64,000 nucleotides of DNA from Saxidomus purpurata (GCA_022818135.1 JAFMSR010000019.1:35027723-35091722); one strand, 5' to 3'; shown: positions 1 to 12,644, counted from the first letter of the stretch. A program made the numbers and translations. The notes: a model not told the origin generated them from the letters alone.

Positions 1-1300
1 TAAAGTACTCCTGTACGCTACCATATTATAAAGAATTACAAACGCTTTTGAAATTCAAATATAAAATAGTTTAGCAGTGCCGTTAAACCAAGCTCACCAA
101 TATTTTCATTTAAATTAATTTTCTTAAATTGATAATTTATAGACTTTTACTCGAGCTGTTGATTCTTGCTATAATACATTTTATGCTTTTGTGTATCATT
201 TTGGAGAAATTTACTTTTTTCACCAGACACTGTGGACAGTCTAGTTTCAGATTGAAAGCATGGGCGATCACGGGATCAAAACAAATTAGAGATTGTTTTT
301 CACAAAAAACACGTATGTCTCACCCTATGACTTTGGCATTTGAGCTAGTGATCCCAAATTATAATACGCACAACTAGACTTCATACCGATGCTTCCCGAT
401 CGATATAAATGCAATAGTAATGTGGATAAATGAAGACTCCGACAAACCTCTATTAAATCAACGATGTGATGGTGGCCAAACCGATGATTGATCGCACACG
501 GGACCCATGCAGAAACGGGACATACATGTATTAACGAGTCAGAACCGTCTATCAGAGAAATCAGCATCGCAGCTATCTTTACCAGGAGAAACAAATGTCG
601 CAAACGCCCGAGTTATGTATTCAAATAATATATACAGAGATAGTTTTCATAATCCAAAACTTTTGACTATACCCGCGGTATCATAATACTGCGTTTTAAA
701 GGTGAAATACATGAAACTCTAACAACTAAAACACGTCCATTAAAACCAAAAGCAGGACAAATTATTATCGTGGACACCCAAACACTGTCACATAAACTTG
801 AGCGGCGATTAGATGATTACCAATGAGTCAATGATGATTCGAAGAAACTACCTAACGAATCCCCAAATGTCTGCAAAACTAGACATAAACTAAGATGCGT
901 TAAGGAAGGAAAAGAAAGGGCCTAGTGTTCAACTGACTTTGTTAGAACGGAATTCTATTTATTGAATAAAAACCGTTATGTTTCATTCCATAACACGGGT
1001 GACGAAACTATTTTTTAAAAATGTCCTTCATGACAATATATCAAGTGAAGAAAGTACTAAACCATATACCCGCACGTGCACTTAAGTTATTAAAATCATA
1101 AAAGAGGAACTGGAAAAAGACAAAAATCCAAACACTATACTATATATGATAATTTGAAATATAGGGTTCAAGGGCCTCAAGCATCTGTGGGCGCAAAGCG
1201 CAATTTGAAACTAGTGCAAAATCTGTCAGCAAACAAAGAAATAAAAGACTTTCTCAAGACGAAATATACAACTCTCTTGAGTTAGCATTTCAGCTAGATG
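1..1300. other. AT-rich stretch without a recognised gene
   Basis: I see no recognisable gene. A minus-strand reading frame at 603-325 begins with a hydrophobic, signal-peptide-like stretch but has no family features and no clear splice partner. From about 1080 onward, weak protein-like sequence in several frames probably belongs to the decayed Mutator-like element that is clear from 1320. Confidence 0.4.
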
Positions 1301-1319
1301 GTTTCGTTATTCAGATCGA

Positions 1320-3104
1320 TTTGTATCCCTCATTAACTGTTATTTTGGGACTAAAAGAAACTTTGTCAGATTTCAATCATCTTCTTTTAATTAAACGTGA
1401 TGAAAGACTCTTCCTCTCTACAGATACCACATTTGACTGTGGAAACTTTTATGTAAAAAAACAAAAAAAATCAAACAGGGGGAAGGGGTGGCGGGGGCCA
1501 AAAACGCAGCCTCCCCAAAACGAGCCCCACAGCACCCAGAAGTGCACACCAATTGTCTAAAAATTATTTATTCGAAAGTGATCCCAATATACCTTTAGCA
1601 TTTATGCTCCACGAGAAGAAAGGTCAAAAGTTCCAAGAACGCTTCCTAACCCTTCTCTCAGAAAAATCCCCAAATATGCAACAGACAAAAATAACTTTGT
1701 TGCAGACATGGAGGTTGCCTTAACTAAAGCCGCAGAAAAATGTTTGCTAAACGCCTCAGTTTTTCACTGCTGGCACCATGTAAAACGCGACGTCAGAGAA
1801 TGGCTACGTCAGAGAAAATCACGAACGTCAAACGTCGTCCTACTTATTTAGATACATTGCTTCATCTAAAAACTGAAGACGCTTTCAAAGAAAAATAAGA
1901 GGTTAAATGGGCCATGGTGATACGCATTCTCACAATATTTCAAAAAAAAATATTCAATCGGACATTATCTCCTATTCTGGACGGTGGTTGCTTGAAGAAG
2001 CTAAAATATTCTCAGAGAAATCTGGAGATACAACAAGTATATCACAGAGTCGTTTAATTCGCTATTAAAATTTACAAATGATCACAAAAAGCTTCCAGTT
2101 GACAATATGATATAGAGTTTGTTTTATTTGCAAAATAGCATACATTGTGAAGTACTTCGTGGTAGAGCCCGCTTAGGCAATTATAACTTTAAAAAGAATT
2201 TTAAATCACGCGATTGAATGACCAGAGCTTATTTTTCCAAATGAAATTATACATCCGGATGACATCGTATCTACTGCAAATTCTGTCTGTGAAAATGTTA
2301 ATATGAGAAATAAAGAATATTAATGTGAATAGAATGAAAAAGACAGCGGTAAGAAATTTGAAACTCAACAGGACTTAGCTGAAAAAGTGATAAAAAATGA
2401 CGGTGTGAAGCTGGTCGGGGGTAATCACCGAGCATTTATGGTTCGCGGAGTAGGCGGTCAGAACTATCCTGTTATGTTATATCCAAATGAGCAATGCCAC
2501 TGTCCCTCTTTAGATACATGCTATCACATCCTTGCGGCAAAGAAAAGTATAGGTATTAACATTCCAGACGAAAAGAAAGAAAGAAAACTTACCACTCTAA
2601 TGAGATACTAAAATCGACCAAAAAACGGAAAAACGCTTAGGATAGAAAAAACCAAAACCTTCAGATTACGAATCTGTCGTTCCTGCCCCATACTCAAAGC
2701 TCGCCAGAATGGAAGAAGAATATATTGTCTGAAAAGTTTGCTAATTAAACACCGACTGAAGAAATCAACGAAGAAATAGTTGACAAAAATGAATGTAGTG
2801 GCATATTATCTCCTGTAGCAAAATGTATTTCGACAAGTCAAAGACACCCACAACGATAGATAGACCTGAAAGTCGAAAACGATCGGCACCTCGAGAAAAG
2901 TCAGCACATAAGAAATGTAAACTCGAAATGCCTGTCATAAAATTTCCAGTGAAATACGAAATGATAAGTGACTCTGAAACAAATAGACACTCTGATGTGA
3001 TTGAATCGGTACCATGGATATCAAAATTAGATCTAACTACAAATGATAAACAGATTTTATTGGATGAACAGTGGCTCACAGAAAAGCATTTGAATGCTGT
3101 AATA
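1320..3104 (+). pseudogene. Mutator-like (MULE) transposase, 5' part, decayed
   Basis: Seen: conceptual translation in shifting frames gives a TDTTFDCGNFYV stretch near 1420-1450 (the DTTF block of MULE transposases), then PLAFMLHEKK near 1600, then a DMEVAL...C-W-H-H-V-K-R-D block near 1707-1790, and a SWIM zinc finger (C-H-C-P...C-Y-H) at about 2494-2526. Known: DTTF, the second Asp followed by C..H, and a SWIM finger in that order are typical of MULE transposases. Stops and frameshifts break it in several places. A copy of a dispersed repeat (1470-1553) lies inside the coding region. The sequence after about 2970 reads into the start of an Ulp1/C48-like peptidase domain, which resumes at 6196 beyond an inserted element. 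Non-functional. Confidence 0.75.
1470..1553 (+). repeat. Dispersed repeat fragment inside the MULE
   Basis: The stretch from ATCAAACAGGG through AGAAGTGCACACCA recurs at 34175-34252, where it is followed by a CA microsatellite. Here it interrupts the transposase between the DTTF block and the AFMLHEKK block, and it lacks the CA tract. Confidence 0.7.
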
Positions 3105-3572
3105 GACCTCACCAGCGTAACTGTAAACGTACATGTAAATGTAAACGTACTCTGTATTTGAACAATATATTGAGGGGCATCTCAAGTTAGAACAATAATA
3201 CAAATCAAAGCTCTCGTATATTTAAATTCAATTAATGGTAATTGATCACGTGAGTGTCTCCAGACCGTAATATTGCATGTTCAACACTCTGCAGTAACAA
3301 ATGCGTTTGATAAGTTATTTGCACATCCTTCGTTCATTTAGAGGCCGTTTATTTGATAGTTCTTATATGGAGTCATAACGGATGTTGGTTAGGGTTTGTT
3401 CTGTTACCCAGCAAAACACATTCATCTGGAAATGGAAGTTCTTGACCTCCGAATTGTGTAATGATGTTAAACTGGTACTGCTGAGGATGATGGTGGTGAT
3501 AATCGGATGATCGTTATGATGATGAATGTTGATAGTGTGACAATGATGATATAGGTAATGATGATGATGATG

Positions 3573-3604
<32 letters not shown>

Positions 3605-4596
3605 GATTATTATTAAACCTGATTATAAGAATGGTGATGTCGTTTGTCGGGCGGGCGGGCCGTCGTCAAACAGTTGGTTTCCGCTCAATAATTTTAGTTA
3701 AGAGTGTCCAATTTTAAATGAAACTTGGTGTGTAGGTAGATTGTGTAGAGAGGAAGCTTGCGATTGCATTTAGGGTCACTAGGCTCAAGGTCAAGATCAC
3801 GGTTACTAAAAGTAGAACAAGGGTTTCCGTTCAATACCTCGAGTTAGGAGTGACGAATTACAATGAAAATCGGTGTATATGTAGCTTGCGTGGAGAAGAA
3901 GCTTGAGATTGCATTTGGGGAAACTAGGGTCAAGGTCAAGTTCACTGTTACTAAAAAAAGATTGTTTTTAAATTCTAAATTGTTTGAATTTTTTTTTTTT
4001 GGTGGGGGGATTCAGGCCACTGTTGCTAAAAACAGAATATTTTGATACATTTTTTTTTCATCTTAGAAAATATATACATTTTTTTGCTTGGGTGGGGGAT
4101 AATGTCACTTTTCATAATTCTCATGTTTTTGTTATATCACTGGCTTTTTTTGTTTTGGTCAAGGTCACTGGGTGATTTTTTTCTTCTAATTCTAGCTTTT
4201 CTACAGGCACCATTTAAAACCTTGTTTTGGCGGCGTTAGTTGTTTTATCTTTATGATGGCACCACTGATGCTGATGGGACAATGACCTTTATGAAAAAGG
4301 ACGGTTTAAATGGAACTGTTTATTGATGAATTTAACTGCAAGGATGAATTTCTTCATTATGATTGTAATGATGGTGTTAATGTTCAATTTTGTATTAGTT
4401 CTATCGTACACTATGGTAATGATTATTGTTAGGATAATGATGAATGGTAATCATATAATGATGAAGATGTTTTAATAATGAACGTAACCAAGATTTCATG
4501 TGAAACTAGAATCGTTTGAGATCACCCCTGAAATAAGGCAGTTGTGCGTTGTACGTTTACATTTACAAGTGCAAGTGCAAGTGCGCTGGTCAGGTC
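3105..4596. mobile_element. TA-flanked fold-back element, copy 1
   Basis: It begins GACCTCACCAGCG and ends CGCTGGTCAGGTC, inverted repeats of each other, with TA on both sides (3103-3104 and 4597-4598). The interior holds an ATT/ATG microsatellite and degenerate sequence with the aaggtcaaggtcac motif common in molluscan repeats. No transposase is seen. Much of 3630-4596 reappears inverted in the neighbouring copy. A Tc1/mariner-type non-autonomous element is possible from the TA target, but this is inference. Confidence 0.65.
3556..3617 (+). repeat. ATG/ATT trinucleotide microsatellite
   Basis: Consecutive ATG units are followed by about a dozen ATT units, interrupted once. It lies inside the fold-back element. 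A mirrored degenerate relative occurs near 5775. Confidence 0.85.
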
Positions 4597-4601
4597 TAGT
4601 A

Positions 4602-6195
4602 GACCTGACCAGCGCACTCGCACTCGCACACGTAAAAGTAAACGTACAACGTACAACTGCCTAATTTCGGGGGTGATCTCAAACGATTCTAGTACCATAG
4701 GAAATCTTGGTTACGTTCATTATTAAAAGTCTTCATCATTATGTAATACCATTCACTATTATACTAATAATAGTTATTACTATCGTGTACTGTAGAACTA
4801 ATACAAGATTAAACATATACACCATCATCTTAATCATCATGAAAAGATTCATCCTTGCAATAAATTATTTACACAATCGTCGTTTTCATGAGAGTCATTG
4901 TCCCATCAACATCAGTTGTAACATTATGAAAAAAACAAAACAAATGATGTCCCCAACACAGGTTTTCAATGGTTCCGGGAAAAAATCTAGATTTAGAAAA
5001 AAATCTTCAAGTGACCTTGACAAAAAAACAACAACAGTGATATGACCAAAAAAAATATGAGAATTTAAAAAATACATTGATACCCCGCCCCCTCAAAGAA
5101 AATCTTTTATTAATATTAAAGAAAAAACATGTATAAAATTACAATGACTTTGAACCCCGCACCCAGAAAATATTTTTTTTTTCAGAACAATTTTAGAATT
5201 TAAAAAATCTTTTTTAGTAACAATGACATTGACCCCAAAAAATAATTTTTTAGAACAATTTTAAAACAATCGTTTTTCAATAACAGTGACCTTGACCTAG
5301 AATCTCGTTACCTAAATGCAATGCAAATCTCCACATAAGCTACCTACACACTGATTTTCATTGTAATTCGTCACTCCGAGTATAGCCTGAGTTATCGATT
5401 AATTGGAATCTTATTTTCTTTTTTTTTAACAGTGACACTGACTTTGATTTTAGTGACCCAAAATGCAATTCCAAGCTTCCTCTTAACACAGTCTTCCTAC
5501 ACACCACGTTTGATTGCAATGGTCACTCCTACCTCGAGTTATTGAGCGGAAACCATTTATCTATTTTTAGTAAGAGTGACCTTGACCTTGAGCATAGAGC
5601 CCTTAATGCAATCGCAAACTTCCTCTCTACGCAAGCTACATAGCACCAAGATTCATTGCAATTGGTGACTCATAACTAAAGTTATTGAGCGGAAACCAAA
5701 TGTTTGACAACCAACCGCCCGCCCGACATACGACAACGCCATTGTAATTACCAGGTTTTAAGAAAAAACCTGGTTAATAATAATTTCTTATTCTAGAATT
5801 CTCTCGGTACGATTGAAAACATGTGTTGGGGACATTATTTGTTTTATTTTAATAATATTACAACTGATGTTGATGGGAGAATGACTCTCATGAAAACGAC
5901 GATTGTGATGAAACTGATTAAATTATTGATTCATTTCATTGCAAGGATGACTCTCTTCATGATGATAATGACGACGGTGTATATGTTCAGTCTTGTATTA
6001 GTGCTATAGTTCACGAATAGTAATGATTATTATGAAAATAATAGTGATATTATATAATGATGAAGACTTTTTAATAATGAACGTAACCAAGATTTCATAT
6101 GATACTAGAATCGTTTGAGATCACCCCCGAAATTAGGCAGTTGTACGTTGTACGTTTACATTTACGTGTGCGAGTGCGAGTGCGCTGGTCAGGTC
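4602..6195. mobile_element. TA-flanked fold-back element, copy 2 (inverted)
   Basis: It begins GACCTGACCAGCGCACTCG at 4602 and ends with the inverse at 6195, followed by TA. The first ~1.1 kb is an inverted, diverged copy of 3630-4596. The last ~380 bp (5815-6195) is a direct copy of 4240-4596, so this copy has long TIRs of its own. It abuts copy 1 through the five bases TAGTA. It has no recognisable coding sequence and is probably mobilised in trans. Confidence 0.65.
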
Positions 6196-6598
6196 TAATA
6201 CAACTACCAAACAAACAATACACCAATATACATGGATTACTGGATACAAATTATCTCCATTCTTCATGGAATACCAAAAGGTTTGGAATGTAAATAGAAA
6301 ATGTTTGCGCCAAATTGACTCGCCTTATATACAAAAACATGTTGACGGTAGTTGTTATCGGACAGTAAGCATGATTTTTCGGATGATCCTAAACGTGTAT
6401 ACTATACTATTTGGACAGTTTAGGGGTTAATTTGAAATTATCATGAAATAACATTCCAATATAACTTTCACAACACTGTATCAAGGTGAACATGGTTGCA
6501 TTCAAGTAAACATTTCAAGAATTCAACAGCAACCAAATAGCAACGATTGTGGAGTATATGCTATCACTATTGGCAATGCTTCTTTTGTTCTCATGTAA
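6196..6598 (+). pseudogene. MULE 3' part with Ulp1/C48-like peptidase remnant
   Basis: Joining across the inserted element at the TA target puts the frame before 3104 in phase with a reading starting QLPNKQYTNIHGL. Near 6517-6560 the translation shows Q-x4-NDCGVY, the Gln...(S/N)-D-C-G catalytic block of Ulp1/SENP (C48) cysteine peptidases. The frame ends with TAA at 6596-6598. Some MULE and other transposon families carry Ulp1-like domains fused to or beside the transposase. There are frame breaks between these blocks, so it is a relic. Confidence 0.65.
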
Positions 6599-6706
6599 AT
6601 TGACAGAATAACTGCAAGTCACGTTCATACACTGTTTTGTTCAGTAATGCCGATACATTGATAGCCGACAGTGCTGCTTTTATTATACATGTTTTGCCTT
6701 TAGTTA

Positions 6707-9055
6707 CCCAGCAAACACGCGACGTCGGTACAACGTTGGATCAACGTTGGATTTTGGTCGCGACGTCGGCGACCTCAATCCGACGTCTATCCAACGTCAA
6801 AACCCCGACCACTATACAACGTCGGTTTCCGACGTTGGAACGACGTCGGATTGAGGTCGTAATTTTAAAAGCTTGTAATCCCCGGAAACTATTTTATTAA
6901 ATCGTGTGATCAAATTGATAACGCAACGCGTTGAAGTTTTGTGATTTTATTATCAAACCTAGAAACTACCCCCTTTGTCAGATAGGTGGCGCTGCAATAT
7001 GCGGGAAATATATTTGTAGGTGGCGCATTTCAACGGATGTAAACATTTTACTTTTAAATCTATAGCGTTGGCGGAATGTGAAAGACAGCAAACCGGCGAA
7101 GGAGTTTCGATCTCAGTGAACATAGAAGCTATACAGCAGTTTGAAAAGGTAAGATGAAAATGGATTTGATTTCTTTATAGTTTATCTACATTAGTACAAA
7201 CGATACCTGTTTGCTTGACCATGCATTGTTGACGTAACGATCGATTAAACAGAATGTCCATACCCACCCTCTACATAATCGCAAGCGCGGGTATAAGCAT
7301 TAATATTAGTTTAGATAGTGCTTTTAAAAATATTTCATTAATCATTTCTATCTTTTTGATAAGTATGATATGTAACGTTTCGCATGAAGTACGTAGCAAA
7401 AATTCCAACTTAATCTACACGGGCATATAAAATGTATACATGACATAATTAATCATTAATGTAGTGGGGAAATTCGACCTGTATTCTCGGCTTCGCACAT
7501 CTGGGTTAATGGTATAATAAATGCTATTCGGGAAACGTGATTACTCAGCTTTCATCTTTGATCTTTAAGTATTTTAACTTTTAAAAAGTACTGAATCCAA
7601 ATGTTTAGCATATGTAAATAAAAGTTTTTATGCTTAACCACATCATTCTGTACTGAGTACTATGATGATTCTAATAAGTGATCATATATCTTCTTTAAAT
7701 TCTATTGAACTCTATTTACATTTTATTATATTTTCAGATTATTGTGGCAAAGTTCTACTTGAAGAGCATTACACAGAAGCTCACCTTCGCATCAATATCT
7801 GCATATGGACATGAATCGGTAAATATACATTTTGATACATTGATTATGATGGGCACACAATCTCTGTCGCAAGTAACTGAAATAGTTCATACATTGAAAA
7901 GCAGTTGCTAGTAAGTACTCATAAATAACTAATCAAACAATTGTTGTATTAACAATTACTTTCCTTTGGGTATAACTTTCAGCCAATAGATTCAGTGACA
8001 AATAACAACTTGAGAGAAAATGATGTTCAAGTATTAAGATTTTAAAATTTTTTTATTATGTTTACTTTTAGGATTAACATGTGTAATCAGATATGTTTCT
8101 AATCACCTTTGATTTTTATTTTAGCCAGTGCAATGAAGACAAAGGTAAAAGGAAAGGCTGACAGAACATGACATAACTCTTCAATCCAAATTTGTTTGAA
8201 ATATGCACCAGATCGGACGGTGGAGGGCGAAAAAAATCAAACTGAAGAAAACAGATAATTTTGAAAAAAATCAATTGACTGTCCTGTTGCAATGTGTAAT
8301 TCTATAAGATCTCTTCTGTGATTGATTACGGTTTTGATTCCAGCAATACTTTATTGTTACAGTGATTTAATGTTGTTTGAAAGTGTGATATAGACCTACT
8401 AGCTAAAATTTAATTCATTGCTTGCAGGAGAACATGCTTTTAGTTGCTTGTACTTTAAAGTACCGTAATTTATTGCTTATACTGTGACTCACTTAAAATA
8501 TTATTTAAATATACTTAAATCTACCTACATTTCTTACCATTTGTAAATTTAAATTGATATTTTTAGAAAGACATTTTACTTTATTTTGAGTTTTTGTTGT
8601 CCATTTGTTTTGATATGCATGGTTTTGTTTATGTCTCTGCCTAATAATGATTATTACTATGACTAACAAAATATATTTAATACTGAACGACACTTTCGTT
8701 GTTCATTTTAAGTTGGAAAATGGTTGGATTCAGGTCGTAATACAGTTGGATTTCGGTTGGAAAATGGTTGGATTCAGGTCGTAATACGGTTGGGTTTAGG
8801 TTGGAAAATGGTTGGATTCAGGTCGTAATACAGTTGGGTTAAGGTTGGAAAATGGTTGGATTCAGGTCGTATTACGGTTGGGTTTTAGTTGGAAAATGGT
8901 TGGATTTACGTTGGGAAACGGTCAGACCACGACGTTGTATCGACGTCAGAATCCGACGTCTAAAAAACTTTCAAATCCAACCAAAATCCGACGTTGATCC
9001 AACGTCGGGGTCCAACGTCTAACCAACGTCTATACGACGTCATTTGTTTGCTGGG
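6707..9055. mobile_element. TIR DNA transposon with ACGTTG-rich ends
   Basis: The ends CCCAGCAAACA (left) and TGTTTGCTGGG (right) are inverted repeats flanked by TA on both sides. About 150 bp inside each end is packed with (C)AACGTTG/ACGTCG words in opposite orientation. No transposase is recognised. The interior contains exon-like pieces bounded by good splice signals: donor GTAAGATG at 7149, acceptor TTTTCAG before 7738, donor GTAAAT at 7820, acceptor TATTTTAG before 8125. It also holds a copy of a dispersed repeat (7482-7562) also present at 13932-14020. Probably non-autonomous. Confidence 0.65.
8712..8925 (+). repeat. 44-bp tandem repeat, about 5 copies
   Basis: The unit begins GTTGGAAAATGGTTGGATTC and continues AGGTCGTAATACAGTTGGAT. 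It is repeated about five times with a few substitutions just inside the right end of the 6707-9055 element. It is a subterminal repeat of that element. Confidence 0.85.
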
Positions 9056-9835
9056 TATTATGTATGTGATAGTGTTATTGTGGCACGTGTTCGTTTTTTG
9101 TTGTGATTTTAATGTGTGATGTTAATTGTGATGTTACTTATATTACTTTAAGCATTATCATTGTAAATGATACTTTTATTGATAGAGCTGTAGTATATAT
9201 ACATTTCGGTTTGTTGTTATTTTGGATATTCTATGCCATATTGTCCTAAGGGTTTACCGGCACTATACATATATACATGTATATCATTGTCAATACTTTG
9301 ATTTAAATATTTATTTGAATACTACCATGAATACAGTTTATTATGAAAACATACTAGTATTGATTATTTTGTGATGAGTAGTGATTAGTATTATAGACGA
9401 TGCTGATAATGATGTAGTTGATGAGTTTCTGTAAACAAACAGCCTGAATAAAACGGATCGAACGTCAAGCAGACCTGGTATATCCCCTCCTTCCTGTCGC
9501 ATTCATTGTGTGAAAGCAGTGACCTAAATCATACACACACCATGCACATTTAATACATTTAAAAGGATTCGAAAGATATTGAACTATCTCAAAGTTTATT
9601 TGTTTTCCCTTGTATGAAACCAACACCAACACCAACATATATTCGGATTTATCTCACCGATTAGGAATAGGAAAGGAAAAGTGGATATTTGTCACGCATT
9701 CACCTTTTATTTTCTTCAGGATTGATCTAAAAATATTGAAAATAATATGAAATAAGGCACTGCCTTAGCATGGGGATTTATCAACGAGTGTGCTTTCGTC
9801 ACACTGCAGTTTCGTCTAAGCAAGATTAATGAAAG
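9056..9835. other. Intergenic, no recognised feature
   Basis: AT-rich sequence with short CA-rich and CAACAC runs near 9620. No coding exons or RNA genes were recognised. Confidence 0.4.
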
Positions 9836-10140
9836 TTGAACTAAAATCGTAGCCTGTAGAGTGGACAGTATCAGGTCACTGCAACCTTGACCTTTGACCC
9901 CAAAAGAATAGGGACCATTAATTTTCATGTTGCAGACAACTTTCTGTCAGAGGAAGTTGAATGAAAATATTGACCTGAAGAATGTTATATTGGAAACTCC
10001 TTTGACCTTTGACCCACTGACTCCAATACATAAGGGATTATCTCAGGTTGCAGGCGACCTTCTGAGCAAGTTTCATGAAATTCAAGTGAAAATTGTGACC
10101 AGTAGAGTGTTATCAAGGGAAAGTTTACGGACAGATGGAC
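9836..10140 (+). repeat. Molluscan-type dispersed repeat (tgacctttgacc family)
   Basis: Two diverged units carry the words CCTTGACCTTTGACCC / CCTTTGACCTTTGACCCAC, followed by 'aagtttcatgaaattcaa' and a terminal GGACAGATGGACGGACA word. The same style of sequence occurs at 25795-26080 and inside the 3-6 kb elements. It is a degenerate interspersed repeat, and the open frame through it is fortuitous. Confidence 0.55.
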
Positions 10141-10279
10141 GGACATATTTGAACCAGAGTCTCCATATGATAAAGTTCGAGGACATCAAATATTTTAAGT
10201 TCTCCAACTGTTTACCAGACTACTTTTACAATGTTTATATTGGTCACAGCATTATTTTATTTTTTAAGTGACATTAAAC

Positions 10280-11370
10280 AATGATTTAAAAAGCTACTTT
10301 TCCTCTTTTTATTTCTGAATTTTCACATTTTCTGCAGATCGTATATAAATCAATTTGTTAAAAATTAAATAAAATCAAATTTTATTTCATGTCGGTATAT
10401 CAATACAATAGACATAAGAAATGCATAGCTATTGACCGATTAAACAATCAATATGAATTAAACATGTTAATTTCAGCAAAAGAAAACAACAAAAAATCTT
10501 ACAAGTAAACAAGAAAATGCAGTTGATGAAATTGCAAGTTGGTCTTGGGTCACCACAGTCCAGTATTAAGATGTGGCTGAACTTCACTATTCATTTCAGG
10601 ATGAGAGTCATGGAAGAGCGTTTGATTAAGATCAAAGCTTTATTGTCTTTTTTTTACAGATTCAATTTATTCATTTATTTATTTCAACTGATTAAGAGTT
10701 TATAAATATGTACACTTTCTTAAAACTCAATTGTCATAAAATCTATGAAATGTTGTTCAAAATAAATTTTATTTGAGTAGCATCTCTGAAAGGTTGTTCA
10801 CTATCCATTCTATCCAAGTAAAATCCACAGTTCGATAACCAGAAATTGAAAAAACAAGTACAATTCATAACTTATATTAAGAGTTGCAAATGCAAAAAAA
10901 TCACAGACAGCTGATTTTCTTATATAAACATTTAGGGAAAATTTTGTACATGTTAGGTATAAATTATTTTATGATAAAATACACCTTTAATTCCAAAGAC
11001 AACGTGCTGTAAATGACGCAACCCATGTTAACAAGCGTGTCCTATCACATTTGCATTTGAAAGTTATGATGACTGCTATGTGATAAAGTTCGGGATAGTT
11101 TTCAAGGAAAATGATGTATAAGAATCGAAGGATAAATTGTTCCATATACATGTACTTTATTTACTGCAATAAAAATAAGTCAGTTGTTCGGATACACACT
11201 CGTAATTTAATTACTAAACAGCGGAACTGACTATATTTTACAGAATGATAATATACAGAGAGACAGTTATCATTTCTTAATTAAATAAGATTATCATGCA
11301 CTTTTTGCACAGTTGTATAAAATACAAAATCTAGTTATTTCAATATCATTTAGGATGTCATGAAAAATCG
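10280..11370. other. AT-rich intergenic stretch
   Basis: No gene, RNA or clear repeat structure was recognised. Confidence 0.4.
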
Positions 11371-11375
11371 AACAC

Positions 11376-11456
11376 TACTGCCGGGATTCGAACCGCGGTT
11401 CTCTGGATTACCTGTCCAGTGTGCTAACCCCTGCACCAGGCTTCACGTCAAATCTT
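11376..11456 (-). repeat. tRNA-like sequence (SINE head or tRNA pseudogene)
   Basis: The reverse strand shows an A-box-like GGTGCAGGGGTTAGCACACTG and a B-box GGTTCGAATCCC about 30 nt further on. The T stem does not pair well and the would-be anticodon loop lacks the invariant U33, so it is not a functional tRNA. Confidence 0.55.
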
Positions 11457-11459
11457 ACA

Positions 11460-12334
11460 TGACAAATTACTTTACTGTATATACTTGACGTTTGCACCTG
11501 AATGGCTCCTTTTCTCTTCACGTCTCACAGATAGAAGTTCCGAACGGCTAACAAACTACCTGTTTACTAGTTATTTCAGTTAAGGAAATGTAAAATTGAA
11601 AGTTGATAATAAGCATCAAACAAAAACATGTACCGAAGACAGCAGTGGTTGCCCTTCATGAACGTGGTCCAGTATACTTTATGCAGAGCTCTACATGTAA
11701 GTCTCCGCGTGGATTAGGTCGTGATTCAGACCTATTTTTCTTGGCATCTAGTTTCTAAGAACAAAACCATCTTGGTAATCAACCAGTTGGTCCTGCAAAA
11801 ATGAGTCAGAATTAAGAAAATTGGAATGCTAGATCTAAACAAAACAAAGACTTATCGTAAAGTTGGTGTTACACACCACCTTACATGAATTCATTCTGCT
11901 AGAAAACATATCATACACTGATGCAGAAGCTTAGGAATTCTGATCATGCACCAACCATTGTAGATGTGTTCAAAGCATTTCACTAAAATTTACAAAATCA
12001 GAGTCATATTGATAAACACCCACCTACCATGTATCTCTCGATTATGACACCAAGTGTATGTAGTTGTTCAGGTGATAAAAGCTCGATCTCGGTCTACTGT
12101 ATAAGTAATGTTTTCTTTCCAATTTTATTAAATGAATAGCTATGTTGTTATTGATCAACAGAAATAAACAGACAACAGGATGTACGTCAGTGCACAAAAG
12201 AGAACCAAGTTTGTTATCGATTCTCGGTAATTTCGGTTGCATTGTTACATCGGGCATTGAAGAATAAAACCCCGTCTACTCAATGTCATTATTCGCGTGC
12301 GATGACGTATAGGAGCACTTGCTTTATCTGTAAG
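11460..12334. other. Intergenic, no recognised feature
   Basis: I see no supported gene or repeat. Confidence 0.4.
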
Positions 12335-12373
12335 ACAGTTAAACGCCGGTGCTTCGCGCCGCTATATAACTGT
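12335..12373. repeat. GC-rich hairpin, copy a
   Basis: Outer arms ACAGTT/AACTGT flank a core GGTGCTTCGCGCCGC. The core is nearly identical to that of the hairpin at 12607-12644, about 270 bp away. Confidence 0.6.
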
Positions 12374-12606
12374 GAAACACTCTTTTTAACTACCTTACCT
12401 TTACGTTAACACTATTTTGTTACTCATGTTCTAAAGAAAAAAAAGAGGAAAACAGTTGGTTATCGATTCTGAGTAATTTCGGATGTACTGATACACCGGT
12501 ATTTTCAGAATGAAAACCCGTCTGCTCAAACACATAAAGCGGCACCGGATCTCGCGAAAAAGCTTTCTTAGTGAATGCAGAATAGACTCACAGGCGTTAC
12601 CGTCTT

Positions 12607-12644
12607 GGGGATTTCTGCGGCGCTTCGCGCCGCAATAAATCCCC
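12607..12644. repeat. GC-rich hairpin, copy b
   Basis: GGGGATTT..TGCGGCG, loop CTTCG, CGCCGCA..AAATCCCC forms a strong, nearly perfect stem. Its core matches copy a. Confidence 0.75.

Noticed and set aside
325..603. Small secreted peptide gene on the minus strand
   Set aside because: A hydrophobic start alone is not enough; no cysteine framework, no splice partner and no promoter evidence.
11376..11456. tRNA gene
   Set aside because: T stem unpaired and no U33; better explained as a SINE head.
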